NCBI RefSeq assembly: GCF_009389715.1 | Contig: NC_052399.1 | Coordinates: 16,805,646-16,869,645 of the forward strand | Reading direction: 5' to 3' | Source of the DNA: Phoenix dactylifera | Taxonomy: Eukaryota > Streptophyta > Magnoliopsida > Arecales > Arecaceae | DNA: 64,000 nucleotides | Shown: in pieces, positions 44,530 through 56,500 of the stretch | Layout: each line of letters opens with the position of its first letter | How positions within the stretch are numbered: the stretch's first letter is position 1 | Notes under the pieces: model-generated | The model's database searches: none | Seen by the model: the letters and a program-made list of their open reading frames with translations, nothing else | What the model was told of the DNA's origin: nothing | Program-made: the position numbers and the translations under genes

Positions 44530-47500
44530 CTAACTACGGTTCTTGCACTTCTCCATGGCCGTTGGAGCTGCAAGAAAACAGATCGACGAATTTCTGTAAG
44601 TCTGAGATAAAAAATATAATGAAACTCTATATAATTGTTGCGGCAAGCACATGTCTAATAAAATAAATGGTATGCTTAGGTATTGGGTACGACATCTATT
44701 AGAGGCAATATGCAGACAGGGGGTATAAATACTTCGACAGTGCTGAACTTTTACCACCTAACATATTCTTATTCACAAAGATGGTGGTCTTTATAGGCTA
44801 GGCCATACAAAGTCTATCTGTCAGTTCAGGGAGAATAAACAAATATTAAGAATAAGAAACAAGATATGTTAAATATACTGCAAGGACTCCGGACGTGGAA
44901 TGGATGATCAGCCACATAAGAGATGTTTTTGCTTCATAGAGTGAACTATTACTACTCTATTCATGAGAGGTGAACTTCAACAAGATCCATCAAAGTGTCA
45001 AACAGAACTATGAGCCTTTACCTGCAACTGTGTGTTGGTGAGGTAGGCAAACAAACGAATGCACTAGGTTACTGTCAAGTTGGACAACATAGCAAGGCAA
45101 GGGACAAAATCAGGATCTCAACAATGAAAGAATAAATAATGTTGTATTAAGTTAATTGATCAAAACATTTCAGGTTCCCAGACTTGGGTATCTTAAAAGT
45201 CAAAATATTAACAAGTCATGCCACAGTTTCTTTTGCTAACTTGTACTTACCAAGTCCAATTGCATCTGAACCCTTCATGATCCTTAGCCTCCTGCAAGAG
45301 TCAGTGAACATCCTGCAATCAAAGAACATCAATTACCGTACCAAAAAATAAAAACAACGCGAATTGCCAGTTGTCAAGTAGCATTCCAGCTATGCAATAT
45401 GCCAAAAGTGGAACGATAACAAAATTTACCGTCCACGACACAAATGATGATGCCAAAACAAAATGAATAACAAAAAAAACAATTTGAGCTAGGCAAAGGT
45501 ACTGCCTGCAAAAAGATAATTGATAAATAATGGTTTACAATAAACTTAGAGTTTGTTTGTTTGCAAATAACTTGCAGATGAAATGAAGTCAAACTTCTGT
45601 GAACCACGGGAGGATTGGAATGTAGGGACTAGGTAATTGGTATAAATGTGCCTAAATTAGCATCCATTAAATGTTATTTCTAGTCTGTTGATTGTTACCA
45701 ATAGTGCAATCTCATATACATTTATACCATATTAAGGGTTCATATAAGCCTATTATGCATCTTTGGGTTCTTTCCTTCTTGACTACATCCACAACATTCA
45801 CATTAGAATTACTGGATAGTGAACTTACTCCCATGGAACATCACCAACAAGCATCCAATCTCCATCTTTGTCTTCATAAGTGAGCACAAATTCAGATCCA
45901 TTCAGAAGATCCATCAACCGGCTCTCAGATAATCCATCTCTGCCTGGTATTCCGTGAGAACCACATTGGCCTGAAATGCCACAGATCACAAAAACAAGTA
46001 AACTCCTCATGCTAGCACAGCATTAGAAGCTATGAAAATATCAACTAAACGGGGGATTGCAGAGAAAAAAAATGCTTTTGGTTCGCATGATACTTCTTCA
46101 CTACTAATTTCGAACAGAAAAGCATATTGTCATGTATGTTCTTGTGAAATATTTTTTCTGATATTTCTAATAATAGGAGAAGTTGAAAAACATTCCAAAT
46201 AAAAGCCAGAGTTTGCCAACTTGATCTCCATTTCTGAAATAACCAAATAAAACTAATGCAACATAGGTGCACTCTGCCATAATATTTCTTTCCAGTGTTC
46301 AAAAATTATGGAAGGATGTGTTTCTAAACTCCTGTAAGACCGTAAGATAGGCAATTCTAATAAGATTATAGAAGTAGTCCCCTTCTACTAGTTCTGATAA
46401 AACCAGCAAAATTTTCAAAGAAAAAGGGAAAAAAAATAACATAGAAACTACAGTATTGTCAAAAGTACTCTAAAGATTCTTCTAGGCATATTAAAGTAAT
46501 AAGATATGCATCCAGTGCAGCAAATATGTTTTCAACCACCATGCATCAAAATCTATCGTTCAGCCCAGGCTGTAAAAGAAATAAATTAATTGTGTTTCTG
46601 AAGAGAAGGGCTTTCCTCAATTATGCCAAGCACAGAACATATGTCAAAACCATGGATATAATTCGATGAAGAAAACAAAAGAATAGCATTCAAATCAACT
46701 TCATCTAGAAAAAAATCAACATGAGATGGGGAAAAGGCCTGAGGCTACCAATTGTAAAGCAGCTGAACATCTTCTCAAGTGCTGAAGACAGCTCCTTATA
46801 GTTGTTGTACGTTTTCAGGTCAACTTTCCTGAGGTACGGGGCTCCATCCATGCTAACCTTGACATACAGACAACCAAATCCATGTTTCCCTTCAGCATCT
46901 TCTTTGTTCTTCAATGGGTTAGTAGCCATCGTGTTCTTCCGATAACTACGGATTGGTGGCCAACCTACCACCTGTGCCCTGTTACATAATTACATGTATG
47001 ATCATGATTAGGATTCCTTTCAAATTTATGCAAAAACTAGTCTATTTATGATTGCATCACCAATGTGAAAATTCTGCCTCGGTTACATGAACTCCAAGCT
47101 AACTAGCTAACAGAAGGATATTACTGGCGTGGAGAAGATGACTGAACAATCCAGGAAACTCTAGCCAAAAATTAGAAAGAAACATTCCTTAGCTTATAGA
47201 ACAATGAAATATCACTAAGAACAGAGAAAGGCACTAAGATGACCGATCCCTGGATTTCATAAACAGACAAAAAGCAATATCACAAAATCCATAATTTATA
47301 AACAAGTATAGAGCAATTGAAAAGGGATATCTTGTTTCATGATCGGACCCTGGATTCCGCAAGCAAAATAAAAGGTACATCCCATCCCACAAAATGTATA
47401 AACCGTAAACTGGTACAAAGCATTGGAGAAAAGGAAAATTATGTATTTTTCTTTTTCTCCTCTCCTCATGGGAGTACCATGGAGATTGGACTATGAGAAA

Positions 47501-48695
47501 ATAAGATACAGTTCAAACCAGACTCAGACAATCAAAAACAAACAACTAAAAAACATAAATGGGAAACATCAGAGCACTGACAAATGATAAACTATCTAAG
47601 CTCTATGTACCAAGAAGGGGAAAAAAAAAAAACCATGATCAGTAAAACACCACAAAGAAGAGAAGAGGTGTAACACCAGATAACAAACTCGAAACCATCA
47701 AAAGCTTCAGTAAAGCAACAAAATTGCATCAATACCAAACTTACTCCAGGAAGTCACATTCTGGTCTCATTCCTTCAGCCATGCAGAAATCAATCAAAAA
47801 GAACAAGAAAATTCTAAAATTGCAAGAAAACCCTCTTTTCGCCCAATAATATCATCAAACTTTCTCTTCTTTTAGGAAAGATAAATGCAGCATAAAAAAT
47901 ATTATGAGACTCGGATAAAGCAACCAAAAACACAGACACCATTATAAGTTCGCTTTTGACTCAAGCGGCCAAACTAAAAACTTCTCTCCTTTGTCCAAAG
48001 CAACAGCAGTTAAGAACAAAACAGAACTACTCTCTTGAAACAAGAAAAAGGAGGAAGAAAATTGTGGGAAACTGTAAGCATCCAAACAAAGACGTAGAGT
48101 TGCCAAAAAGATGGGGAAAAAAATAAAAATCAAAATCATAACTTTCTCCTCAGAAATTCTCCAAAAAGACACTTTGACGCACTTACTTGGCAGCGGGCGC
48201 GATCCCACGGTCGCTCCCACCTGAAGCCTGGGCCGGGGCAGGGGCCTTCTTCTCCTGCCCGGCGGCCTTCGCCACGGCATCCTTCCCGGCACTCCCCTGG
48301 CCCGAATGCTGCCCTCCGGCGCCGCCTTCCCCTCTGGGCGAGAACGAGACCCCGCCTTTCCCCAATTCCCCCTCCGATCCAGCCCCTCCAGCGAAGCCCC
48401 ACTCGCCGGCACGCCCATCGATCGCGTCCGAGAACCCCCTCTTGGCGCCGGACACGAAGCTCTTCGGGAGAAGCCCGAGCGTGAGACCAACCTTCTCCTT
48501 CCGGTCGGGAGACTCGGAGCCTGGGAGCCCGAGCCTGAGCTCGGTCTCCTTGAGGTTCAGCGCCTGCCGGCGGCGGTCGTCGGCGTCCTCAGCGACGGTG
48601 GCGGAGGAGGAGGCGGACGACGAGAACTTGTCGGAGCTTTCCATGGTGGAGATCTCCGATAGACCTATGTAGTCATGCTCCAGAGGCGGTGACAT
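44530..48695 (-). CDS. Aux/IAA auxin-responsive repressor, 326 aa, five exons
   Basis: Exons on the minus strand: 48695-48187, 46978-46749, 45970-45829, 45312-45251 and 44567-44530 (stop TAG), 981 nt, all GT-AG with matching phases. Domain [10 protein letters not shown] with the EAR repressor LRLGL (53-57) that binds TOPLESS. Domain [15 protein letters not shown], with degron core GWPPI (175-179) recognised by TIR1/AFB with auxin; Ile replaces the more usual Val. Domains III/IV (PB1): [17 protein letters not shown] (208-224) with the conserved Lys, and [19 protein letters not shown] carrying the acidic OPCA face; then [14 protein letters not shown] and the tail EKCKNRS with basic residues. 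It represses ARF-driven transcription in the nucleus until auxin triggers its degradation. The start [14 protein letters not shown] places it with the IAA8/9/27 group. The first exon is GC-rich with a Gly/Ala-rich linker. Confidence 0.95.
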
Positions 48696-49201
48696 TAACC
48701 CCTCTCTCTATGAAACCCCAGCTAACATTAAGAAGCGACTCCCTGAGAGATGAAGAGAAGAAGAGAAATAGGGAAGAAGAGAAATAGGGAAGAAGAGAGG
48801 AATAAAAAAAAAATCCAAAGGGAGAAAAAAAGCTCTAGGACAAAAAAAAAAAAAAGAGAGAGACCTTTGGGTTGGGCTTTGACGAAGAGAAGCCTCTCTC
48901 TTTTCTTTATTTTTTAAAATAGCAAACAGTAACAACAACAAAGGCTTCACCTTCACCTCACTCTCTCCAAACCTTTGTTTCTTTCCAAGTTTTGCAGATA
49001 ATGAAGGATATTTAGTTTTGAAGAGGAGAAAAAAGAGTGGACCGCTGGAGTTGAAAAGAGAATAAAATAGAAAGGTCAAGAGAGAGAAAATGGGAAAAAA
49101 GAAGAATTACTTTTTTATGCGATAAAGGCCGAACTCGACGCCGACAGGTGACACAGAGAGTACCGGCACTGTCCCGGATAACGTATCCCAAATTTGTTTA
49201 T

Positions 49202-49209
49202 TTTATATA
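49202..49209 (-). promoter_or_regulatory. Candidate TATA box of the Aux/IAA gene
   Basis: TATATAAA-type sequence on the minus strand (complement of TTTTATATA around 49201-49209), 507 bp before the ATG. This would give a 5' UTR of roughly 475 nt that is rich in CT and poly-pyrimidine runs, as is usual for this gene family. A (GA)n tract and a hAT transposon lie just upstream. Confidence 0.4.
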
Positions 49210-49280
49210 CATTTCCTTCTTTCTTTTTAAAGTTTAGTGGGGGATAACATGCGCTGTAAGCTTGCACGGGGCGAGGGGGG

Positions 49281-49306
49281 GGAGAGAGAGAGAGAGAGAG
49301 AGAGAG
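49281..49306. repeat. (GA)n microsatellite upstream of Aux/IAA
   Basis: Twelve GA units after a G8 run, in the proximal promoter about 75 bp upstream of the candidate TATA box; GAGA tracts are common plant core-promoter elements. Confidence 0.85.
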
Positions 49307-49543
49307 GTGATGAAAAAGGTTGTAAAGGATGGAATATCTGTGGAGGAAGCAGGGAAGAGGAGGAGATCTGAGACCCAACCTCAGGGGCGGCCCAAAACAT
49401 TTGGGGGCCTAAGGCGAACTCATAAAAAGAAGCCTTTTTTTTTTTAAATGATGAAATTTTTTTAATAAGTATAAAATACTTTAAAATTTTATTTAAAAAT
49501 AACTCGTCTAGCTTTTTGAGATGCAAAATTACTAATCAAATTT

Positions 49544-50071
49544 TTATACTAACCACCTTCTATCATATTTTTCACCATTTGATAACTTACGAATGTAATG
49601 TATTATAAAGAAGTGTCTATTATTTTCATCTTTAGAAAAATGAATATCATAATCTCTAATTAGACCTTTTTCCACTATTAAGTCTCTCAACTTTGTATCA
49701 ATATTTTTTCATTGAGCAGGATCATATAAATTTGTAAGAATAGAACTAGTTTCACAATATTTTTCCTTGTTTATTCTATCTCCATTCGATTCTTCATTGT
49801 GCTCTTCACTAGATATTGTTTCAGTAGATGTTTGAATACTACTATGAATTTGGTTGTCAATTTCATTTTGTTTCGTTCTTTTTATTTCATTTTCTAACTC
49901 TATTTCGGGTGCATGCTCTGTTGTTAATTCTTGAGTTGAATTTGATATGGTTTTTTCTTTGTTTGTGACAACAAATCTATCTAGAGCTCCTTTTTGAGAT
50001 TGAATGAGTTTATCAATTTTTCTTTTCTTTTTGAGTTTTTCATACCCACATTCATATTTTCTATTAGACAT
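49544..50071 (-). pseudogene. hAT transposase N-terminal fragment with one nonsense codon
   Basis: From the ATG at 50071 the product begins MSNRKYECGYEKLKKKRKID then LIQSQKGALDRFV, the characteristic start of a large plant hAT transposase group (TTF-type zinc-finger proteins). At codon 121 a TGA (49711-49709) replaces the Trp expected in DPA-x-WKN. Reading beyond it in the same frame gives LRDLIVEKGLIRDYD and HYIRKLSNGEKYDRRWLV, both family-typical, up to a TAA at 49546-49544. Complete relatives are several hundred residues longer, with the RNase H-like catalytic core and a C-terminal dimerisation domain; both are absent here. It is clearly inactive as a transposase. Confidence 0.88.
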
Positions 50072-51477
50072 TTTAATCTAAAAATAATATTATCAAATAA
50101 AACAATTAAAAAAACACCACAAACAAATTAAGATATAAAAAAGTTGAAAATGATAAAATTTGATTGTGTCAAAAAAAAAACAAACTCAGATCCCGACAAG
50201 TAGTGCCGAACTTGACGGGGAGGGCCGAATAGTGCCGAACTTGACGGAGAGAACTGAGAAGAGGCCGAACCGCCGAAATCACAACCAACCTACAATTAGA
50301 CAAAAAAAAATAATTGTAGTGTCTCTAACTTGAATAAATCAAAGTTAATTGGATCCAAAAATTAATCAGTTAGCCATATATTCTCTTGATTTTTTTCATT
50401 ATTGTATAACATTAAATGCAATAAGCCAATAACAACAATATGGCATATGAAAGAAACCTTATTTATATATAATTGTTCGGTGATCACATATTCACAGAAC
50501 TATTAGATAATAAAACAACAACCAACAAATACTTCCATGTGAAATAATTAGTGAATAGTGATTAGTCAATATACAACATTAAAAATTTAAAACTCACCAC
50601 TGCGGTCTGCGGCCTGGGATTTGATTTTGGCCTTTGCCCTTTGGGATTTGGGATTTGGGAATAGGGATGCCAACGGAGGACGGGAGGAGCCGACGAGGCG
50701 ACGAGGCCGGAGCCGACGAGGCGACGAGGCCGGAGCCGACGAGGCGACAGAGCCCGGAGGTCGGAGGCTCGGAGTTAGAGCCTAGAGACTAGAGTTTAGA
50801 GGAGCCGGGGGCCGGAGCCCGGAGCCCGGAGGAGCCGGAGGAGTCGGAGCCCGAAGCCGAGGACGGAGGCCGGAGCCGGAGGCCGGAGCCCGGAGGAGCC
50901 GAGGACGGCGAGCAGAGTTGGAGAGGAGATCCGGACTCCGGAGTCCGAAGCAGGGGCGGTCGAGCCTCAAGCCGTCGACGGTCGAGCCTCCCGGCTGCCG
51001 GCAGAGAAGGGAACTAGGGAAGGGCCGAAGAACTGAAGTGAAGAAGCACTGAGGGGAGATCGGGAGAGCCGGAGAGGAGAACCGAAGGTACGCTCTGTTT
51101 TTTTTTTTTTTTTGCTTTGAAGGGTTCTGCCGACTGCTGTTTAGCAAAAAAAAAACACTCCTCTTGATCTTTATTTTGGCTGTTATTCTTTCTGGAGAAG
51201 GGGGGGAGTCGGAGAGAAGGGGGAGGACCATTGCCTGTCTCAGCTGTCATAGGCTCGTAGCCATGCCCATCCAGCCGTAGCCTGTCACAGCAGGCAGCAG
51301 CGTAGCCGTCGCCTCGTCGGGAAGATGGGGATTGCGGATGCACTGTAGCAGGCCGCCGTCGCCCGTCACCCTGCTACTGCCAGCTTTCGGATGTGAAAGC
51401 TCAAAAAAAAAAAAAAAGACTCTTCACGAGTCCACAGGCAGAGCAGGGCGGGGCGGGGGGCCTTCCATGAGCCGGGG

Positions 51478-51508
51478 GCCTTAGGCGACCGCCTCGGTCG
51501 CCTAAGGC
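51478..51508. repeat. Perfect 14-bp inverted repeat near the hAT right end
   Basis: GCCTTAGGCGACCG, loop CCT, CGGTCGCCTAAGGC. It stands 14 bp inside the terminus. A related phrase GGGCCTAAGGCGAA occurs 25 bp inside the left terminus, so it probably belongs to the subterminal transposase-binding region. Confidence 0.9.
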
Positions 51509-52611
51509 TCGAGCCGGCACTGCCCAACCTAATATTCAATGGGATTTGTCTTGCTGAGTTATCCGGGTTGGGATACGGCAATGGATTATATGCCACAAGA
51601 TATTTTTTTGGGGGGGTTATTAACTTATTATATGTCAAACACTACTTGTTTACGTCAGAGTAACTTCTTGACAAACATATTCATAAGAAGTAAAAGTACT
51701 TGGAGGTAGGATGTTCAGGAAGGAAACAAAACTTTTAAATCACAAACTTTTGGTATTGAATAGGTTGAAACCAGCCTTCACGACTTCCACTTCAATCACT
51801 ATCACAATCTATTATTTTCAGAAGGCATGCGTTTCAAGATATAATTACAAGCAGAGAAAATGCATATACTATGTTAAATTTTTTTATATGATGTCACTTT
51901 ATTATTAAACAATCAAAACGTGACCAGGATAAATATTAGAATAATTATTATATTTTTTCATGGGATGAACAGCATCTTTATTATATTTCCTCTTTTCTAC
52001 ATTATGTATTTAAGTTTTTCATAGTGGTAAAGCTATTTTTACAACTTTACGCTTGATGTCCTTAGTCAAGAAATATGAAACGAGTTAGATGTCTGCTAAA
52101 ACAAAAATATACTTTTTTATTTTTTTAGTTACTTTGCATATATCTTGGTATTTTCGAAAATTATGGAGCGATAGTTTGGATATGACAATGAGGATAAAAG
52201 AATTATCTCTATGTATACATTAAAACTCTGATAAGAGAGAATATCATACTAAAGGTTTACAATATTTGTGAGAGGCCATTGTATATATATATATATATAA
52301 ATGTTACATCTATAGAGCTACTTTCTAATAGTAATACGCGCGTCATGAGTTAAAATCTATTCATTTTGATGTAAATTTAGAAAACTACTTTGAGCTCGAT
52401 TAATAAAAAATTTTGATATAAAATTATAATAATATGTTTAGAAAATCATATAATTTATGATTCATGTTTTTTATTTTTTATAAATTTCATAAAATGAAAA
52501 GAATAAGAAGCAATTGCCATAATACAATGGCACCATGCTTGTTCATTGATGCACGTTCTAGTGAAAGCCGACAAGAAATTCGACTAAAGAGGAATACTAG
52601 AGAAGCTTGGG

Positions 52612-52646
<35 letters not shown>

Positions 52647-53547
52647 TTGTTCTCTTTCAATGCTAAAAAGTTACTTTATTCTGATCCCCAATATATATGG
52701 CAAGGGGAAAGGAAAAGCTAGCCTCATTTAAACAGCCCACTCCAATCAAAAATTTAATTTCATATCAAGCTATAAAAGGAGAAAGTACTATAAAATTAAA
52801 TCTCTCACGTGAAGGTATAAAAATTGAAATTTAGCACTATGAAAAAGGAAAATTATTTATCTTTTAATAAGAGAATAAAGAGATTTTTTTATATTATATT
52901 ATTGTTTCTCCCACCTCCTTTATTTCAATCATGCCTTCACCACTGGTCATTTAGGACATTCCCGATAAGGTTATAAAAACGCAAAGGATGGCGAAATTAA
53001 AGACCCGATGGTCCAAAAATTGTACATTGGCACCATAAATTTTTTTTCTTTTTTCCAATTTATTTTTTAATAGTAGAAATCAAAACATTTTTTTTTAATA
53101 TCATGTTTTTGTTCCCTCCTCCACCGGTCATTTGGAACGCTACCGGACAGCGGAACCACCAAATCAAACGGCTCCTGATCCCCGCACCAAGTACTCCATC
53201 CACAAATCGCCACGTCGCCCTTTCTCTCCAAAATATCCACTGTTCCTGTCCTTGAGTGGGACCACGAAACGGACGACCCTGATCCCGCGTCATGCGTCCG
53301 GGCTGTTCGGGAGACAAACCCAGGCCACCTGGTATCGTGACCGCCACGCCACCGGCTACGGCCTGTCGCCGCCGCGACAGCGACCGGCCGGACGGCAGCC
53401 AGCCACCGGCACCTGTCGCCCTATACTACCGACATAGACTGCGACCGGCCCGTTTTCTCACCTTTTTTTTTCCCCAAAAGAGTTTAAAGAAAAATTCTAC
53501 GTATTCGTTAATAAATGCGGTCTCCATTGGCGAGCTGGGGGAATGTG

Positions 53548-53564
53548 CACGTGCGACCCACGTG
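53548..53564. promoter_or_regulatory. Pair of G-boxes (CACGTG) 11 bp apart
   Basis: CACGTG at 53548-53553 and 53559-53564 in a GC-rich block. G-boxes are bound by bZIP and bHLH factors; paired ACGT sites are typical of ABA- or light-responsive promoters. No gene start is recognised next to them. Confidence 0.4.
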
Positions 53565-56500
53565 TGGGAGTCAAGGGGTTCGCGGGAGTCGCCCGCGGCC
53601 ACGGCAATCGCGTCGCCTGGCCGGACTGGAGGCGGACGGCAGTGGGTCCCCCGCTGGGTTAAAGACGCGGTGCATTTGGTCTGATAAAATCCGTGGGCCC
53701 CGCGGCGTCCGCCTGCTAGCTGGCGGCACTACTGCGGCAGCAAAGCCCCTGAGCCTTCTCTTTTTTCCTGGGGAGAAGAGACCTGAAACTTAATAAAACC
53801 CAATTGCGCACCCTATATTCTCATGGGTCCAAGGATCCGCAAGCGGCGAGAACGGGTCGATCATATTTGAAGGGTTAGAGATGCACGCGGGAAAACCAAA
53901 TGGTGCTTAAAAGCTTAATTGAAGCCTAGTTGGGCTAAGGGAATATTGATTTAATTTAAGTAACATGCGAACCAGCTATATTTGTCATTTTAGTATGGTT
54001 TCGATCGCACGGAGCCCGGGCACCACCACGCCGTGAAATCATAGATTCCATGAGCCTTTTGAATTGGAGTGGATTGTATATTTTATAATTCCTTGGATCT
54101 GAGCATTTTGATGAAGGGTGCATAACACGAGAGATGTCATAAAAAAAAGCTCCGCTTTACACCCAACATAACCTCGATTAAAGCTAAGGAATGTCGCTTA
54201 GCTCTAGTACATATATCCAATCAAGCGGCTGAGATGTACGGGACGCAACGATCGGAAGGGTGCAGCATCAGAATGGGCCAGGGGCATGTACTTTATGATC
54301 TTGGCTGGCGACATTGGAAGTTGCTAAGTCCGTCCTCCTTAGAGGAAAAAAATAAAAGAAAAGTCTTGTGGTCAATTGTCAAGCGCCAAAACAGCTCTTT
54401 TGGGTCTGTCAATCCAATTGGATATTTGGTGCCCGTCTTTAAAATAAAACTTGCATGTGATATGATATGACGTCCTGTTTAGATGTCCGAAAATGCGTCC
54501 TAAATTCTACCAGTCAGAACGCAAACTTAAGAGAGAAAAAAAAAAAAAAAGTTGATTCGGAAGAAAAGTTCGATGAAAATGAGCCTGAGAAAATAGAGGT
54601 TATGCATTTCCACTTGAAACTTGATTTATGATAGTCTCTTTTCAAGATTAAAAAAATCAAATTATTCATAAATAAAAAATTTTCTACCTCTTCGGATCTT
54701 CCGACCGTCACAAGGATCACTTGTTCTTGACACCCATCACCATGAATAGATAATTCCAAGGAATCATTACCAGGGCCTCTAAGCAACCTTGCGATATAAA
54801 ATATATAAAATGAGTTTTTAATAAGCAAAATTTATAGTAAAACCATTAACAAACAAGATGATGAAAAGAGTTTTTGAATCTTTTTCTTTTAAAATACATT
54901 GAGAATGTTTAGGTATCGTGCAAACAACTAGACAGCCTTATAAACATTGATAACAAGTGCAATATCCAAAACTGAACTGCTGAAGTACAGTGAAAAAAAA
55001 AAAAAAGTTGTTATTGATCCAAGCATCCCAGGGACATCAAGATCAGCATAAAATGAGCATAGCTAGTTCATTTAGTTTGTGCATAGACATCTTCTCCAAA
55101 TCTTTGAAAAGATAGGATTTGAACATGGATTTCGGATTAAAAAAGAAAAAACTCCATCAACTCTTTCATGCAAGTTAATAGAATGGTAAAACCTAACTTA
55201 CAGTAAAGTACGTGAATAAATTTTTGACTTGCATGCGATCTGACACAGCGAGGTTGGTTCGACAAACCCGAGCGTACAGCACAGCTCGAACACGTGACAG
55301 TGCTAATCTCCAAGTACTTATTTATCCATTTCCACTTTACTTCGCGCCGAGGGGGGAGACAAAGTACGAGTGTGAGTTAAGTAGGTGCCTCCACTAGGCT
55401 GCGCGCAAAACCCCAAGCTTGGCTGCTTGGGTGGGATGACGCCTCGACAGCTCGATGAAAAGGGGGCGTTACGGAGGGGGAGGTGGCCGCGGGGCCCAGC
55501 AGGCCCATCACGGAAGAACGGTGGGCCCCAGTGCGGCGTTATGGCGGGTGGGCCCGGCCGCGCTCCCCCGTGCTCGTCTTTTGTTCCCGGGTGATGCTCC
55601 GTGGGCCCACCCCTGCCCCCCAACCCACCATACACCGGGCCCCACCCGATAGCCCTCCGCATCTCGGCCTCTCTCTTTCTGCAACGAATCTGCCATCCCG
55701 CAACGCCCCCACATGGGTGGAGGAGGGTGGTGGAAGCTACTTGTTGTCATATGCCCATGGATTTCTTAAAAATTACGGGGCATGCCATCCATGATTCGCC
55801 GCGGGGTCGAATTATTGAGCCCGCAGAATCGTACGAGCTGAGCTGGCGGATCCTGACCGGTGGCGTTTGCTGGGAGGGTATTTTCGTCATTTCGCGAAGT
55901 CTGCATGACATCCACGTGAGTCGAGATCCCGTCACCGCCCGGTCAGTTCCCGGATGGATAGCATTATTTTATTTTATTTCATGGGATGGGAGTCCAAACC
56001 ACCTGCCCCTGTTAACGTTTATTTGGTTGACCAGGGAGCCCAGACTCATGGCTGATTAGTTCTGTTTCGTTGTTTTCAGTCTCTGACTCTCTTCGTTTTC
56101 CGGTCTCGGCTTCCCGTTTCAGAGTTTCAGTTCAATGCACCAAAAAAAAGAACCAGAGGGAGGCATGATATCTATAGAAACATGCCATTATTGACTTAGT
56201 ATAGAAGCACCATTTAAGAGGTGATCCAGCGGAATCCAAAGGAACGGCAAGTTGATTTTCAATGCTCAAATTGTTGCTGACAATTTTAAGATGCTTTAAA
56301 ACTAATGAGGCTTATAAGCCAACTTGGTATATAAAAAAAAAGTTGAGTAGAGAAATGGCCGTGATGTAAAGGACAGACATGTAGCACAATGCAGCACGGG
56401 GTATTCACTCGATGGATGATTTTTCGATCCAACGTACGGGATGGTGAGTTATACTATTTGTTTGGCGATCCGAGAAGTGGACCAACTTGGCTAGTGAGAC

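Larger units (their letters stand above)
49382..51522. mobile_element. hAT transposon derivative, 2,141 bp, 8-bp target duplication CCCAACCT
   Basis: The left end CAGGGGCGGCCCAAA and the complement of the right end, CAGTGCCGGCTCGA, agree at 10 of 14 positions and start with the hAT-typical CAG-x-G. The octamer CCCAACCT flanks both sides (49374-49381 and 51523-51530), which is the hAT signature duplication. It contains the N-terminal part of a transposase on the minus strand (50071-49544), an AT-rich middle, and a GC-rich block at 50.6-51.0 kb made of imperfect GGAGCCGACGAGGCGACGA and GCCCGGAGGAGCCGGAG repeats. A perfect hairpin lies next to the right end. The C-terminal catalytic part of the transposase is missing, so it is non-autonomous. 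It sits about 690 bp upstream of the Aux/IAA ATG. Confidence 0.93.

Noticed and set aside
55318-56059. Several overlapping Gly/Pro-rich open frames
   Set aside because: Frames overlap on both strands in GC-rich DNA, with no domain, splice-linked extension or codon pattern.
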